Part shown: positions 43,425 through 57,900 of the stretch, one piece after another | Layout of the letters: each line of letters starts with the position of its first letter | Numbering within the stretch: the first letter of the stretch is position 1 | Assembly (NCBI RefSeq): GCF_001649575.2 | Contig: NC_051440.1 | Location: 21,072,303 to 21,136,302 of the forward strand | From: Kryptolebias marmoratus | Taxonomy: Eukaryota > Chordata > Actinopteri > Cyprinodontiformes > Rivulidae | DNA: 64,000 bases | Direction: 5' to 3' | Notes under the pieces: model-generated | Told to the model about the DNA's origin: nothing | The model's database searches: none | The model's input: only the letters and a program-made list of their open reading frames with translations | Translations under genes and position numbers: made by a program

Positions 43425-46400
43425 GTAAGATGTGTCATCAACAGTTATAATGGAAATAAGGAAGGAGCAAAACTGTTCTCATCCTGTGTTTAAAAGAACA
43501 TCATAAAATGAGGGTCATTCTTGCAATATATGACTGAATATATTTTACCGAAGCTCATTGCTCAGTGTGGTCAGTATTGATATGTTTGATATTGATCAAG
43601 TTTCATTTCTATCTACTGAGCAGCGTCATGTATATTTTGCCAGTAAGAAAAAAAGGTTCTTGAACACACAGGCAGTTATTTGTCAGTTTTCGCAAGATGT
43701 TAATTTAGAAAGTAGCAAAATGAATCACATTTTTAGTATGCCAGCTCATGATGTTTGCTTCTCTGTTCTCACCTCCTTCATGTGTCTATAAGCCATCATC
43801 ACTTCATCTTTTTATCCTCTCATATGATTCACGTGTTTTCTATTCTTGCATTTCCTGCTTTTAATGCTGGATTCATTCACCCGAGTGAACAAGAAAAAAA
43901 GAAAAAAAAATATGTGATGTTATGCGGATTATTAGCTTTAACTCTGTTACAGAAGAAGCTCGTCTCTCAAATATTAACTGCCAAATAACAGGGAGGCTAT
44001 TAGATGCACTTTGTGCTCCAATAAAACCTTTTTCATTTTCTTGTCAGATATGGCCATGTAGTACTAACACTTACATAGTGCACTTACACTTTACAAGATG
44101 GTAAACTAATGAATGCTTTATTGGCTTTCAGACCTAATTTATAGTTTCAAATGCTATTTTTGTTGTTCTTGGAGTTCTGCACCCTGAAAACATCTAGTGT
44201 TAGGTAAACACATGGGAATAATAAGAGGAATAAAAGATAACTGATAAGATCTTATTAGTGGGTCTATTTTATGTGCTGTAAAAGTATTTTCTTTTAAGCA
44301 CAAAGGTTTTTCCACTGAATGGCATGCTGGAAGCAGAAACTATGCATTTATGCTGGTGATGAATGGCTGACATCACCAATTACGCTGGGTTGTTGCTGCA
44401 CCTTGTTTCTTTTTTCCTCCGGTGTTCATGTCGACGTGCTGATGTGTTTAGGATCATTGTCCTACTGTGTGACCCAATTTCAGCCATGCTTTAAAACGGC
44501 CTCAAATTTAACTCTAGAGATCATTCATTTGCAGTGGAATTTATGGCTGACACAATGTCAGGGTAAATCCAGGATTGGAAGCTCCGCTATCCACTCCATT
44601 ATCATCCTTGATAATTTGTTCTTTTCTGTTAATAGGACAATGTTTTACAAAGTCTTTTATGGATAAAACTTTATAAGTTTAAGCTATGCTGTCATTTTTT
44701 TTGTTTGTTTTTTGAGAGATTTGCAGTTGACTCTTCTAAGCAAGTCAAACTTGTACATTTATGTTCTATTTAAACTATCATAAACATTAACAAATAACAT
44801 GTTAACTAAACCCTATAAATGTTAAGTTGGAGCTCTGAAGTGTTTAGAAATTTTTTACCTACTGGAATAATGCACTATTCTTGAAAAAATGTTTAAAGGT
44901 ATTTTCTGATTGATGTAATAATTCCATTTCTAAGATAATTGTTGATGTGTTTCATCTTTGACGTTGTTGCATTAAACATCTGAATTCTCCAAACCAGCAA
45001 AATGATAAAACCGCTGCTTTAAATAGTTAATTGAGTACATTTCTTTGCAGCACCTGTCTGCTACTTCATATCTTTTACAGAAAGGCGGTCAGGTTGTGCA
45101 GATTTTATACTTGTGGTGTCTCCAAAGTTTATATTAGTTCCATCAATAATTGCTGATGTACAGAACAAGCCTGCATTTCCAGGCCAAAGTAGCTGGCCTT
45201 TTAACTTCCATTCACTTCTTATGAGTCTCAAAATATTGTCAGATAGTTAAGCTAAACTAACATTACAAAAATAGAACCATAAAGAGAAACCTTCAACATT
45301 TTTCAAAAGGCATATTTTTGAAATGAACATGCACCAGACAGTCATAGAGAAATTGGCCTAAAAGGTTTTCTTCAAAATGAACAAAACGTTTTTACTTCCT
45401 CTTCATACAGCAATAACCGCTTCCTATCAGCTTGTCCTTCAGCAGCTATTTATCATCAGTAACCCATTTACCACCTTCAATGCTCCTAAATAGCATTCTA
45501 AAAAAAGAAAAAAATGTCCTCCTGATGCAGGACTTAAGTTGTAGAGCTCTGTTATTATTGCACAACAGTAAGACACAACATAAGTCTAATGGCTCACTCA
45601 GGTTGGTAAATTTGACGTAGTTTGTTGATTCCTCTGTTTCAAACTCTTTCTATCGCTTTCTTTTTCTTAAAAGCTTCTCTAAACGTCTTAATAAATTTCC
45701 ATTCATCTATTGAGGAAAATAGTTTCATGTTTTTATATAAAAACATATATTTTTAGATGTTTTGGTTTCACACTCAAAATTAAATCAGTACCGCTTACTT
45801 GGATTAGTGTTTTATCTATGCGTAATAGGAATAACTGAACATAATAAAACAAATAATTTTATTAAGGCACATACAGCATGCATCTAATACACTTCTGAAA
45901 TCTTTGCACAGCTATAATTAGTATTCAGGGATGGGGAGCCTTTTTTTCACCAATAAGCCATTGGTCACTATTACCAGTGAGGTTAGGTTGTTTATTTTTT
46001 TATTTATTAATTTATTTATTTATTGAATTGACAAATTTTACAAACTGATAGTAGTATTCATAGTAGAATGGCATATGAATATCAAACTTCATAAAAAGAC
46101 ACTGCTGAGAAAAAATAATCAATTTTAAAATGACAAAAAAAAAAAGTGAAAAGGAACACTTGAAAGGATTTGAAAAATCATTTTGCCACTGTATGTCTTA
46201 GATCTGCAACTTTCTAACTTCCACGCCTGTTCTTCTTATCTTCAGCATATATCTTTTCTTTTCATTTTATGGCCTCTGTGTTTGTTGGTTATTTCATCAT
46301 CCTGACATTTTGGCAGTAACTTTGACTTTGATGTGTCATAATAGAAACCTGCAGACAGGTTAAGGACATTGTGAAGGAGAAACGCAAATAGAGACTGAGC

Positions 46401-48430
46401 AGACTAAAATAGCAAAAACAACCAAAAAGGGAAAGCGAGAGAGAGAATGAGTGAGAGAAAATCTGTTTACTTATTTTCTCTGTCCTTGTCTGCCTCTGCA
46501 TAACTGTGCAGATATCTGTGTGTTTGTGTGCTTCTAAATGCATCGGCCCCATGGGCTGAGTAGGTCAAATGCACTTCACATGGAACACAATCTGTCAAAG
46601 TTGCTGGTCAGAGTTCATAGCTCTCAGTACCCAGCACACACACAGATGTGTGTGTGTATTATAGTGAAGTCTACATTATTTTGAATCAGAGATCCAGTTG
46701 GTTAAAATGGTGGCAATTTATTACAGAGAAAAATTTACTTGTTTTCCATTTACAGTCTCTTGTACGTGCTCTTCCTTAAGATATGAAAAGAAACAGTAGA
46801 ACCCAAAAGTAACCAGCTGCTAATTGTTTAAGGTATTTAATTAATACAAAAGGCTTTAAACAGCTGAGTTCTTTCTGCACATGAATATTGTTACCTGGGG
46901 TCCTCCTACGTTTTGTAATTATTGCAGTGGCTGCATGTGTTTTTAAACATGTTCAAGTCTCCTGTGTGTGACATTTGTGGACTAAAGCTTTGCCCAAAAG
47001 CACACTCAGTCTCTGTTAAATAGGATTAAAATTTGGGTGGAACAAGGCAAATAATAATTTCATCCTCTAAGTCGGTAATCCAAAATACAAACCAAACTCA
47101 ACTATGCTTCACGAACATACTACATCCTATTTTTTAGTCTTTTAGATCATGGTATTTACATTTTGAACCGTACCATGAGAAGTTTTCTGAAATGATTCAT
47201 GAAATCAGGAAATGATACATTTGGTGCGATTACATGTCTGGAGCTGCAGTGATAGTGACTGAGACCTGAAGACCTTAAGGACACAGTGATTTGTTTTTAT
47301 TAGAGTGATTTTAGTTGGTTGACCAACATCTATGCTCATGGTTAGATACTGTATGTGTGTTTCTGAATGTGTGTAATAAAAATAGTATCCTTTTTTTTGT
47401 TTGTTTTGCACATCCCCATGTAAGGGGAAACTGTCCATCAAAAATCAAATGGATTTTTATTTCCATACTTTGTTTTGCCACATTTCCTGTGTAAACACAT
47501 ACATATTCAACACCTGTTGAATTTAAAGGTTCTTCTATCCTGTGGTTCGCATCTTCATGTTTTACTTTATTCAACTGATCAGACTCCCACAGAGTGCCGA
47601 GCAGAGATGTAAACTTGTGTCTGATTGGCATTCTCTTCCCTCATTTTTTCTCCCACTTACAAGGATTTGAAAAAGTTACCCCATTTTGTATTTTTAATTG
47701 ATCATCTGATGTAGGATGATCATTCAAAAAAGTAGCCTTTAGCACGGTATTTGAACAAAGTGAGACATTAAGTCAAACCGTGATCTATCCTTTATTCAAA
47801 TCAAGCTTAGTTTCCAGACAGCAAGTGACAAAGGAAAAGGTGAAGGTGAAGCTAAGTGGAGAAAAAATGGATCAACACAAGAGCTGAGCCTTGGTCTCCA
47901 AGAAGATAGTCCTGCCACTTATTCCATTTTCAATCCTCCAGCCTTCTTTTGCAGACTTTGGCACTCATGTATAAAGCAGTGGTTGCCGCAGGCATCAAAT
48001 ATTGCTGCAGCTGGTGCAGAGAACATTTTGGGCATCTCTCACAGATGCCGCCGCCTTTTACAAAAGATGAGCTTGGATTTGACATGCTGGGAAAATGATC
48101 CAATTGGGCTGGGAGAAATTTGATAAAATCCTGGACCCCCTTTGTCTCGATTATTATGTCAGTTTGGGATATTTTCTTTTTTGTCCTCTTTTTTTAATGT
48201 TGCTTGAGGTTAAAAAAGTAAAGAATTACAATTATTTTCATAGAACTGGCATATCCATGAATTTTTTTGCTTAACACCATTTTTAGATTTGTGACCAGCA
48301 GGGTGTGTTTTCCTTGGCAACCCACTGTAATTGTACTTTAAGTTCATAAATATGCATTTTGAGTTTATTACATAACATACATTTTATTCATTAATTAATT
48401 AATTTAAACTAAATAACCTATCTGAACTAG
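43425..48430. other. Intronic, no gene recognised
   Basis: Contains a T/TTTA-rich simple-sequence stretch near 45991-46024 and a probable interspersed repeat at 44370-44600. The segment 47880-48140 is less AT-rich than its neighbours (see findings). Confidence 0.6.
44370..44600 (+). repeat. Interspersed repeat fragment (AGGATCATTGTCCT family)
   Basis: The blocks aggatcattgtcctactg, tgacccaatttcagcc, acggcctcaaatttaactct and atggctgacacaatg follow the order of an abundant vertebrate/fish repeat with AGGATCATTGTCCTG, ATGACCCAATTTCGGCC and ACATTTGACTCT. The copy is diverged and I leave its class open. Confidence 0.5.
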
Positions 48431-48434
48431 CTCA

Positions 48435-48900
48435 AGTAAAGCTCTCACTTTACTGGTCCATCTATGTTCCAACTCTCACATATGATCATGAGAGATCATA
48501 ATCCAAAAAACAAGGTTGTGGATACAAGCGGCTGAAGTGAGCTTCCTCTGTACAGTGGCTGGACTCAGCCTTAGAAGTAGGGTAAGGATCTCTGTCATGT
48601 GGAGGTTGCAGTAGAGCTCACTCTACTCCACAGCAAACAGAGTCAGCTGAGGCGGTTCTGACATCTGTTTGGAATGCCTCCCTCTGGAGGTTTTTTCTGG
48701 CACATCCCACCGGGAGGAGACCCTGGGACAGACCCAGATCTTACTAGAGGGTCTATTCTGTCTATCCTCTCTAACCTGAGATTGCTTCTGGATCTCTTAG
48801 AAGGGGGTGACGAGTGCTGGAATGTCTGTCCTTTTGTTCTGGTCCTGTTATCTCTGCAACTGAATGTCAGATGAGCAGAAAAAATATATATATATATAAG
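48435..48900 (+). pseudogene. RTE-type LINE 3' end
   Basis: The + strand reads YWSIYVPTLTYDHE, followed after a short gap by IQAAEVSFLCTVAGLSL-like and WHIPPGGDPGTDPDLTRG in changing frames. This matches the C-terminus of fish RTE-type ORF2 (sIYVPTLTYGHELWVMTE, RIQAAEMSFLRRVAGLSL, PPGGDPG-DP). The tail is an AT microsatellite, atatatatatat, at about 48886-48897. The copy is heavily 5'-truncated and frame-broken. Confidence 0.75.
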
Positions 48901-51900
48901 GAAGAAGAAGAAAAAATTAGCATGTCTGTAGTGAACCCTTATAGATGAGTCTTGTGATATTTATGTAGCTAAAACTGATGAACTGAAAGAGCTTGGTTTG
49001 TTTTATGTAATTCTAACTGCAGAAAATCAAGACGAAGCTGCATTTCTCAGACATTTGAAGGTTTAATATCCAGTTATAAATGTAGAGACTGTTGGTCTAT
49101 GCTTCCTATAGCTGGAGTAAGTACAGGAGTGGGATGTGATGTGAAGCTTCCTAATAAGATGGCTTCGAGTGCATCTTTTAACCAAGCATAATGAATGGGT
49201 ACTAGCTCATTATTCATGAAATTAAAAAACTTTTCTTTAACAATTTTCTTTTATGATGCTGTTCTTGAGAAACAGGTCATATGAGGGTGTTATATTTAAA
49301 AATATAATAATTTGCAGTTTTACACTTTGATCATATAAGCAAACGATAAGCTCTGTATAGAGGTCATTAATGATCTAATGACTTGGGTTTTTTCATGTGG
49401 ATGTGAAGGAAATCATTTCTCAGATGTAACTAAGTAAAGTAATGTTTCACACATTTTTAGTCCATATGATGACACAATTAATTCACTTTTAATACTAAGT
49501 AAATAGTACAACTTTTCAACATTGCCAATTAAAATATTGCTCAAGGCTTATATATACAGTATTATTGAATGCAGCAGTAAAAATGATTTTCTTCAAGTTC
49601 TCTCCATCAAACTGACCAAGTATTGTCACTGCTCTCAAACTCTCAAGATACATAATTATAGCACATATGAGTAGTTTTAATCCAGCTCAGTATTTAGGCC
49701 AAACCATTAGACTTCGAGGGATTTGTCTTGTGTTTCTGCTGAAGCAGTTCTCAAGCCCTCTTGACTGCTTTAGGGCTTTAACAATTTTATAAAATAACTG
49801 CAGAAGACAGCTACATCAGACAAATAAAGTGACAGTTTGAAAGTGAAAAGTTAACATTTCTTTACAGTAACTTTTAATTTGAACACGTTAACTTTTAAAG
49901 ATGGATTTTTTTTTCTTGTGTGGACATTTCACCACGAAGCAAGATGTCGTGCTTCAAGGTATGTTGAGTTTTGCAGTCAAATAGTTTAAAACATGTTTAG
50001 TTAGAATGTTATCTCCAAAATCATACAAATCATGTCTTAAACTTTTCTTCTAAAAACTTCTTCTGAAGAGTCATTAAGAAAGTTTGGCTAATCTAATTAG
50101 GTCTTATTTCCAGTGATACGACTTATCAGCAGCTGAATTACTTTTTACACTGAAATAATTGATGCTTGATAAAAATAAAAAATAAAAAACATCAGAAAGT
50201 AAAGGACTTTTGCTGCATTCATAGAGCTAATTTAGATAAATATTACGCAGACTTACAATTTTTTTCATAAATGAATAAACCATTTTTTTTTCAGTCTAGG
50301 AAAATTATCTTTTTTATCCACAAAATGGGGTGTTTACAAAGATTTACCAATGAATAAAAGCACTACAAGCAGATATTTAAAATAACTGTTAAATATGAAG
50401 TTTAGTTGTTTAACAGTACCAATAAAAACACTATTCTAATTTATTTTCTTTACGTTGAATTAAAACACCATCTCAGTTAAGCCAGGGCTTAAAGTTCCCC
50501 AGACTTTACCACCTCTCAACAACTTCTCCATCCCAACCAAAATACATTTAAGTTGTTTTTTTACTTCTTGGTTTGGAAAAATAGAGAGAATTTTAAACAG
50601 TTAGCTCATCCATTATTCAGCAGCTACCTGTCCACTTCCACTTCTCACTCTGGTCCTGTTCAAGTTAAAAGGGATGGGACTTTAAAGCAGGAGGATGGGG
50701 CGCTGGACTGTCAGGCATGAAAACTGGCAGGCAGCTTTGAGGAGCCAAGGGAAGAAAAGTGATAAGAAAGGAAAAGGGAAGACAGATCACTGAACAGACA
50801 GACAGACAGACCACAAGAATGGCAGAATTCTGCAAAGGCTAACCTGCAAGGGGTTTGATTTGTGATCAGATCAGCTTGAAATTGTCAGCAAAACCAACAA
50901 AAGAAGATGAAGGATAGATAAAGAAATCTCACTTGTATGTTTTAGAAAGAACCGATGAAGACTTACTCACCTACTAACTTTTGTAATAATTTATATTTTT
51001 AAAAAAAAAAGAATCATATAACTTGCCATCATTTAATGTCCAGAGTGGTAAATCAGCTGGTTGAAGCAAAGTGCATTTAATTTGGTAAAACTACTGAGCA
51101 CAAAGAAAGATAAAGAAAGAGAACATGTATTTAATATCAAATCCTGTGCAGTGCAAAGGCATTATTAAATAAAAACTGTAATAGAAGAAAATACAGTTTT
51201 ATATATAAACTAGTTTTTTGGGATCATTAGTCTTTCTAGCCCACAAAGAGTACAGGCTCTTTTTAATAGTTCCAAGAAAAAAACTCTACAGTAACCAATT
51301 AAATTGGTTTTGATTACACTCAGTGTGAAATAAAGTCAATTTGGCTTTTGGCACGGTCATAAGTTTCCCCATTACTCTTATTGCTGATACCATATCTGCC
51401 TTCTTTAGGTCCTTTTCTTTCCAAGCTGGCACTATCAGACAGAGTGACAAAGCCATTTTTCAACACAAAATGTGAACTTTCAGACATGAGGTGACATTTC
51501 AAGCCTGATCAATGGGAACATTGATTATCAGAAGGTACAACCTCTTAGATGTGTTTTATTTCATTTTAAAAGTGTCTTTAGACACTGCTATATCACAAAA
51601 AAGGCAAAACATGAAACTTCCTTAATGATTATTTTTAACTATATTTGAGATTTTAAATTTATTTTTATTTATACATCACTTTTTAAAGCAAAATAGGGAG
51701 AATTACAAAGTTGTGTTCATACTGACTTGTGTTCCATTTTGTTTATAAAGAGGCTGATCACAGGCTAATCAGATGTTCTGATTTGTTTCTCATCGCAGCT
51801 CAGTAAAGTCAGGCCAAACACATTTGAACATGTGGGGTAAGTCGGTGTGTGGGAGAAACACAAAGAGTGTAGGCAGGGAGAAGCTTTAGTCATACAGCCA

Positions 51901-54900
51901 GTATGCCAGAATATAATTAAACAGTCCTAAAAGGTGCCAAGAGGAACAGGGATAAAAGGATGATGTGCTGTGAAGCAGGAGGAAAATGTTTTGTTTTTTT
52001 CCCTAATTACAGCTTCGTGGTTTTCAGTGGATTCAGTAGATTGCTATTTTGCACCTTTTTGTGATAAGAACTTTTTAGTCAGTGTTGTAGTACTCAGCTT
52101 TAATAATTTATACTAGCAGCATTATACCCAGTGGTGTCACTCTATGTAAATGTGAATGTACAGTTGTGTATGCAGTCGGTGCACTTTGTGTGCTCTCATA
52201 TGTTTTTATTTCTGATACGCTTTCTATTTCTGTCAAATATTGACAGTGGAAACTGTCCATTTTTATCCTTGAGTTTCAGGCCCCCTTCTCTCCATGCGCT
52301 CCACTGTTGTTGTTAAGTCGACACAGTGGGTCTTTGTTCAGTATACTCTGTGGAGCATTTGTCGAGTGGATCTGGCGGAGAGCCTCCTCTAGATTTTACC
52401 TGCTCACAGCAAACAATAGCAAGTGGGCTGAAAAAGGAAAAAGGAGGCTTTGAGGCTATTGGAAGTTGAGTAAATGGAAGATCAGACTTATGCTTAAAAT
52501 TAATATCTAGCCAAACACTTGCTTAGTCTGATTTAGGACTGGAAGAATCAGTAACTTTTAAGTGAAAACAAAAAGAACGAAAAGGGAAGCAGACAGCAAT
52601 AAAGACACACAAGGGAAGAAAATTAAAGTGAAAATAAACTATTCAAAAGAAAAAATAAATAAAATGAGCTTATGTTATTAGTTACATTTAGATCTGATCT
52701 GTGAAGCTATCTTTATTTATCTACTGATCTCCTTTTCTCCAGCTTGTTTCTTGTTTATCGTTCACACATCGGCTGATGGGCTTGTTGCTTTTGTATGAAT
52801 TATTAATGATCAAATGTGTTTGCTATTAATGTTGTTAGCTGTTCCCATTCTACTCATATGCTAAGGTCAGCCTTTCTCAGGAAACCATTTTTAAGAAGTA
52901 AAAATTCTCCAATTTTGCCACTTTTTTTTTCAGCCTAAATGTTATCGTGCATATACACATATACAATCCTAACTGATCCACTTTCCTAACTTTTACACCA
53001 AGTTCACGTGTTCTGCTTATTAGCACATACTTCAAGACAAAGGAGTGAATCTGTGACAGATGACTGATGCCACATGTGCTAGCGCTTGCTTTCTCCTTTC
53101 TGTGTGTCGCCACATTTATTTCCCCTGCACAGACCTGCTGCACTGTGCTGATACGGACAAGAAATATGAACAGGTGTGACATGGGCAATTTGTCCACATG
53201 GCCTAGAGCAATGTTTGACCAAAACTGGGCAGCTCAGCTGAGTTTAAAGTTGAACACCAGCTCAGGAGGGCTGACTGAGCTTTTGTAGGCGACCCCAAAG
53301 GAATCACTTTTGTTTGAAACACAATGGCTTCAAAGCAAAATGCCCTCTTTTTCTCCCACGCCTTCTGTGACTCAGAAAGAAAAAAGACCCAAAACAAAAA
53401 AGGAAGCAATATTGTGTCAGGTCAGAGAGAAAACAAATTTTGTTATCCTCTTACTTACTAAGTTGTAAAGTCAGTGCCCTTAGCTCAGTGAAATAGACAG
53501 CTCAAAATGAAATTGTTTACTTTTGCATCTCAGAACAAAGCCACACTTTGCATTATTCTATTATTTTGTTTCAAAAAACGAGGTTGAGACATGGTTCAGA
53601 GGAAATTCAAAGTTGCAAACTGATTGTCTGTGACATTTTGGTGTGAGAAAGTCTCCCACTTTGATCACATTTAGACTTCTGTGTAATTCAAAATGCCTCA
53701 AAAGTTCCTTCTCTGTTTATACCTTACTTTTGTATGAATTAAGAGTTGAGAATTCTCATTGCATTTTCAACACAATTTATTTAGATTCATGAAGTATTAA
53801 GAAATGAATAAATTCCAGAGATTGCAGGGTTTGCCTGAGCACAGACTTTAACTTTGGGCACTTTCTGCCTTGCGATGGATCCTGCAGTGAGTTTAGTTTA
53901 TTGCGTGTTCTGCCTCACAAATTCAAGCTGCTACATTACTCTGACAACCTGTCATAGCCCGTGCACCATGAGTGCAGGGTACAAGGCTTCCAGATCTTTG
54001 ACTGCAGGTGTAACACAAGACTGAATCATGGTGTGCCGTTTCAGCTGCTTTAATCATTCATTTAGCTGAAAGTTACTATTTGAGTTGATTCTCTGAATTA
54101 ATTGCTAAAAACGTCCCTACATTTCACACAGTGCAATATATGCTCTGCCAACTCTATAATTTGATGTAACTTAAGTTATGTTTCTCTGCTGTTTTGTACA
54201 TTTTGCTGCTAGCAGGCCCTGTGGATACTTCATATGTACTACTTGTACTCAATTTACTGTCCTCATCAGTTTCCACAGAGCGGCACATAATATTCACACT
54301 TCTCTGCCTGGTAGTTCCAATTTGGAGCCTAGATTGAAGTGTATCACATTCACATATATTTGTGTCTACCTCTACTGTCTAGTTTGCCATCACAATTTAT
54401 CATGTGACAGTTATTATCCAATATCAAAATCTGTTCTGAATACAACTGGAGGCAGCAACAGAACAGAAGGTTTATATCTTTTTGCTTTTGGCTCCTTAAC
54501 ATCTCATCAGAGTCAGCTGAACCTGCTTGAGTCTTTTTACATGCCCCAGAGTACGATTGGTTGGTAATTGTTTAATTGCTGCATGTGGTACACCTGTGTG
54601 GAAGCACCTGCATTTGCACTTGTCCTAATAATTAATTCAAGTGTTTACTTGAGTTTGTCAACCTCCTGTACCCGAATCTGAGACTATTCAACAGGTTTAT
54701 GCGATTTTGTCTTGTTTTCACCACAATCAAGCATAAATCCTTATGGTCCAAAGCACCTGTAGAGGCTCTGACTTTCTTTTTCTTCCAAGAAGGCTGTGGC
54801 ATATACTTATACATGTGCAGTTCAGGCAGATCTACTTTTCTCACAGTGCTGGACTAAGACTAAGTGAATAGTCTGATGCTCACTACTTTTTATGCTCTCT

Positions 54901-57900
54901 CCAAATAGTAAAGAAATCCCTATTTGCATTTTAATGTAAAAAATGACTGCCATACATGAGAATGATGTCATTGTTGTGGCAAAAATAAAGCACACTTCTC
55001 TGCAAAGAAAATTAGTGAGACTGGGAAAACTCAAATGGTACCTGCATAGTAATTTGTTGTGCATACCTCATGAGGGGAATGTTCTGTGCCATTAGAGTCT
55101 GACAGCAACACTGCCCACAGGAGAAAACAGACAGTAATATTTATACACTCTGAGAAAATAATCACAGTGGTTATCAGTATAATTGTGATAACAAAGGAAC
55201 CAGCCACAGTCAGAGGACAGATTTAAGTCAGATAACATCCACACAATTGTCTCTGTGGGGGACAGAATGACCTTGGCTATAACGGCATTACAGAAATTGC
55301 TAAAGACATGTCATTGGATGCTATTTTTCATAACAATAATCACATAATTTCTTTTCAAATACCGTACTAATGTGAAAACAAGTGCAGGGAGTACAGTACT
55401 CTTTGATGTCTGGGCGATCTTTGAAGATATTGGACAAACTTTGACTGTAAGCTTCAAGGGGCTTTCAGACCAAAAGTAGTATGCGCTGAGCTCACGTTTC
55501 ACTGCAAATTGCCACAGAGTTCGGAGCAAAACAGACAAAGGTTTTAAAATTGAGCAGACAAGCAAAGAGCTCCTGTATTTCATGTGGTGCTGGCTGCTAG
55601 AATATTACAACCGTATGGCTTAAAAATAAGTAAACAAAAACAAAACAAACAAAAAAAATATGTGTGCACTATCCCTCCTTGTAAGAAAAAAAAATTCAGC
55701 AGCAGTAGTGTGTGTGTGCGTTTGTGCACATGGGATGGAAAGATCCAGAGAGCAGGAAGTATAGAGAATTTAGGCAGGTTTAGGATCTGTTTCCACAGTG
55801 ATCTGCTCATTGATGAAAAGAGACACAAAGCTTCTCTGTCTCTTCTCGTTATTAATACATGTTGATGGACTTTTGGCCATTACAGTTTTTTGGCTCAATA
55901 GGGGGCAGTTTGATCTGACATCTGGCTGTACGAGTGTACGTCACAGCACACCGTGATCAAAGTTCAATCAAAGTCATCCGTGAGCACAGCAAGCCCAGTA
56001 CAAAACCATTTTTTCACAGAGTATGCCATACACAAGAATGGGTTTTTTGACAGCTCCTTCAGAAGTAAAAATATAAATGAGTCAAATCTTTGTGAAACAT
56101 TTGACTATTTTTCTGCTCGTATTGCTGTATTGTTACTTATCTGGATTTTGAAATGCATGAAGTCCAAATCTAAAGCAGAATGTTGGCATTCACACGACTT
56201 ACCTCGACCAGCTAGACCTCATCTTTGAGATAACCACTGGCAGATACTTTATTTATCCTAATTTTTTTTTTATTTTCAAGATGATTGTGAAAGTTAGTTC
56301 AGTTCTGTCACTGAGATTTGCACAAGGGAAATCCTGCAGAGCAGAGCAAGATAAGTCCCAGTTCACCAGCAGTGGAACTCTAAATATATAAAGAGAAGAG
56401 TTGGTGATAGTGAGATGGGAGATTTTTTTTTACATTACATACTGACTCTATTCACAGTTCCAGTCTCATGTGTCCCTGTCTTATCTTCCTTTTTTGATCC
56501 ATCTCCTTATCCCACTCTGCCTGCTTTGCCCTCTTCGTTTTTTGTTTCCTCCTCTTCTCGCTTCGACAAATTTGGATGAAGTGTACCGCTGCTACAGCCA
56601 AACACAAGACGGCAGTACTTTTAGGGCACCTCTTGATTGATGTTCTCATAGCTATTGCTCACACACACTCAGCAGGTCCCTGATGGAAACTCACTATTAG
56701 CAGTAGTTCTGTGCTGTCTCCCTTCTCGCAGAAAGTTAGACTCCAATCATGTGAAAATCTTGCTGGCAGGAGAGAGAGAAGAAAGCGATGGGGAAGCAGA
56801 TAAACAGTGTAAGATAAAGCATGAGCCCACTGAGAGACGCAAAAGAAGGAACAAGAGAAAGAGTTAGACATGTGGGGAGAGAGAAGATGATATGCAAGAA
56901 ATGCATACAGTGATAGCTTTTCCTGTAATATGCTGTCATGTTACTCAACTGTATGAATGCATTTTTGTTTACATTTCAAAAATAAACTGGGATAAACTGA
57001 AATCTTAAAAGCAAGATTAAGTTGACTGAGGTGCTAATATCTGTCTGTAAAAAGGGAATCTAAGGAAACAAATGAAGGTTTAGAATACATTAGACATTAG
57101 AGAGCTCCATTACAAAACAAAATGGTCAACTCTCAAGTGACTAAATAGAGAGGAGGAACATGAGCTTCTCCTTTTAGTTCAGTCTATTTAAATACACGTA
57201 ATGAATGCATTTCCCCTCTCCTCTAATTTTTCAAATCCGTATTCTTTTGAAGCTTGTACACTGGGAGATCACATGCTGTGTTATTTGATGCCGATCGTTG
57301 TCTTGTTATGCGTGGCAGTCTTTCCTTACTGTTGGGCATCTTAATCAGGGTATCAGTAGTCTACTATCCAACCTTTCTAGATTTCCTACTCATGTTCCAT
57401 ATAAACCTTTGAATAGCTCAATCTCTGCTGCAGAAGTGAGATCTGCAACACTCTGAACTGAGTCACATTTATGACTAAAAGACATTATCTTTTTCATCCA
57501 AATTTATTTGATTGTGGAACTACTGTTTAGCTCCAAATTGAGTAAGTGTTGCATGAAGATTAAATAATGCACTAACTCTGGTATATATACTTTGCAAAAT
57601 GCAAATTTTTATGTAAATTTGCTTCCAAATCTGGATTTAAGAGCTACAATATCACACTGCAACAAAATACTTTTAACTATGCATAACTCAACAAGGTATC
57701 CTAGTTTGACAGGAATGTTTTGTGAAACTTACTGATCCACTTTTCCAGAGGGAGGGGAAGACATGAATATCCATCATGTCCCAGTGAAGCCCACTAATGG
57801 TCAGCAGGAAAACTGGCTCAGCTTTCAGGGCCAGATGGTTTAAGGTCAGCATATGTTTTGGGACTTTTACGTGAATTACACTATAGATTCTTCTGCATAA

